Source of the DNA: Neptunitalea chrysea
GTDB taxonomy: Bacteria > Bacteroidota > Bacteroidia > Flavobacteriales > Flavobacteriaceae
NCBI RefSeq assembly: GCF_027924145.1
Contig: NZ_BRVP01000003.1
Span: 170,776 to 234,775, forward strand
Direction of reading: 5' to 3'
Length of the DNA: 64,000 bases
The notes under the pieces are model-generated. The model did no database searches and was not told the DNA's origin. It was given only the letters and a program-made list of their open reading frames with translations. A program made the translations under genes and the position numbers. Below, piece by piece: positions 63,596-64,000 of the stretch (the first letter of the stretch is position 1; each line of letters opens with the position of its first letter).

Positions 63596-64000
63596 ATGAC
63601 CCTTACCGATATATTAAAAGACTCGAGTTATAAACTTACTCAGTTTAAGCCGGAACAGATTGAACGATTTGAATCATCTATTTTTCTTAAAGATGTTAGA
63701 GATAAAAAAGTACCATATATTACCTGTTTAGTTAGAAATAGAGATATTAAGCTTACTCCCGAAGAAGCTATAAGACAGCTTTATTTAATAGTACTTAACG
63801 AAGTGTACGATTATCCTTTTGAACGTATGGAGTTGGAGTATGCTGTTAGTTTCGGAAGAGAGAAAAAAAGAGCAGATATTGTAGTATTTGATAAAAAAGA
63901 TACGAGAGCCATCTACATAATGGTTGAGCTTAAAAAGCCAAAATTAAAGGACGGTAAAGAGCAGCTAAAAAGTTATTGCAATGCCACGGGCGCACCCATA
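63596..64000 (+). CDS. Type I restriction-like protein, N-terminal part, cut by the right edge
   Basis: The first 135 codons are present, and the frame is open to the window end. The visible part matches the N-terminal nuclease domain of type I restriction R subunits and related R-M fusion proteins (HSDR_N-like). FGREKKRADIVVFDK (86-100) and IMVELKKPK (108-116) form a D-ExK-like core with Asp94, Glu111 and Lys113. It may be HsdR or a nuclease-methyltransferase fusion protein; the rest is needed to tell. Together with the GGNCC pair 2.3 kb upstream it suggests a defence region. Confidence 0.75.
   Translation, partial: MTLTDILKDSSYKLTQFKPEQIERFESSIFLKDVRDKKVPYITCLVRNRDIKLTPEEAIRQLYLIVLNEVYDYPFERMELEYAVSFGREKKRADIVVFDKKDTRAIYIMVELKKPKLKDGKEQLKSYCNATGAPI

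Overview
The window is low-GC DNA from a member of the Bacteroidota, almost certainly a gliding flavobacterium (Flavobacteriaceae). The evidence is an intact gldK-gldL-gldM-gldN set, Bacteroidota-type promoters (TTG, about 20 bases, TAnnTTTG) with few Shine-Dalgarno sites, a Bacteroidota LptE, and typical flavobacterial neighbours (DUF2892 with split YeeE/YedE, RecX, DUF456, DUF983). The species cannot be named from the sequence. The emphasis on sulfate and acidic polysaccharide would suit a marine organism, but that is inference.

Layout. 1-1972: a cut-off gene end, a DUF2892 protein, the two halves of a YeeE/YedE sulfur transporter and a DUF456 membrane protein. 1973-4950: a decayed gene remnant, recX, an M20 dipeptidase and tRNA-Leu(UAG), with clear terminators. 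4932-34427: a SLC13-type anion permease diverges from a roughly 27-kb unidirectional block. This block starts with cysC-cysD-cysN-cysQ (PAPS synthesis and PAP removal) and continues with nucleotide-sugar genes (UDP-GlcA, UDP-GalA, dTDP-L-rhamnose, a GDP-mannose dehydrogenase-like enzyme, UDP-xylose). It also holds a flippase, a polymerase-like protein, glycosyltransferases, pyruvyl-, acetyl- and sulfotransferases, and finally Wza, Wzc and a CpsB phosphatase. The simplest reading is one locus for an acidic, sulfated and pyruvylated exopolysaccharide or capsule, with its own sulfate uptake and activation genes. No priming glycosyl-phosphate transferase is visible in it.

34500-41160 is a minus-strand housekeeping block: groEL-groES, secG, a TPR-like protein, lptE, a sigma-54 activator and miaB. 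41390-52029 runs on the plus strand: an LpxR-like protein, topA, an arginase-fold protein that has lost metal ligands, the gldKLMN gliding/type IX secretion genes, a terminator and a FAD oxidoreductase. 52019-59210 holds a DUF983 protein, an ABC-F ATPase, an O-acylation cassette (two SGNH hydrolases plus an MBOAT acyltransferase) and a small CPXCG protein.

The right end, 59220-64000, looks like an accessory defence region. It has an Eco47II-family restriction endonuclease convergent with a cytosine-5 methyltransferase that carries its own DNA-binding domain. Two envelope genes and about 700 bases of degenerate sequence follow. At the edge lies the start of a protein with a type I restriction-like nuclease domain. 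No CRISPR array, rRNA gene, intact insertion sequence or replication origin was seen.
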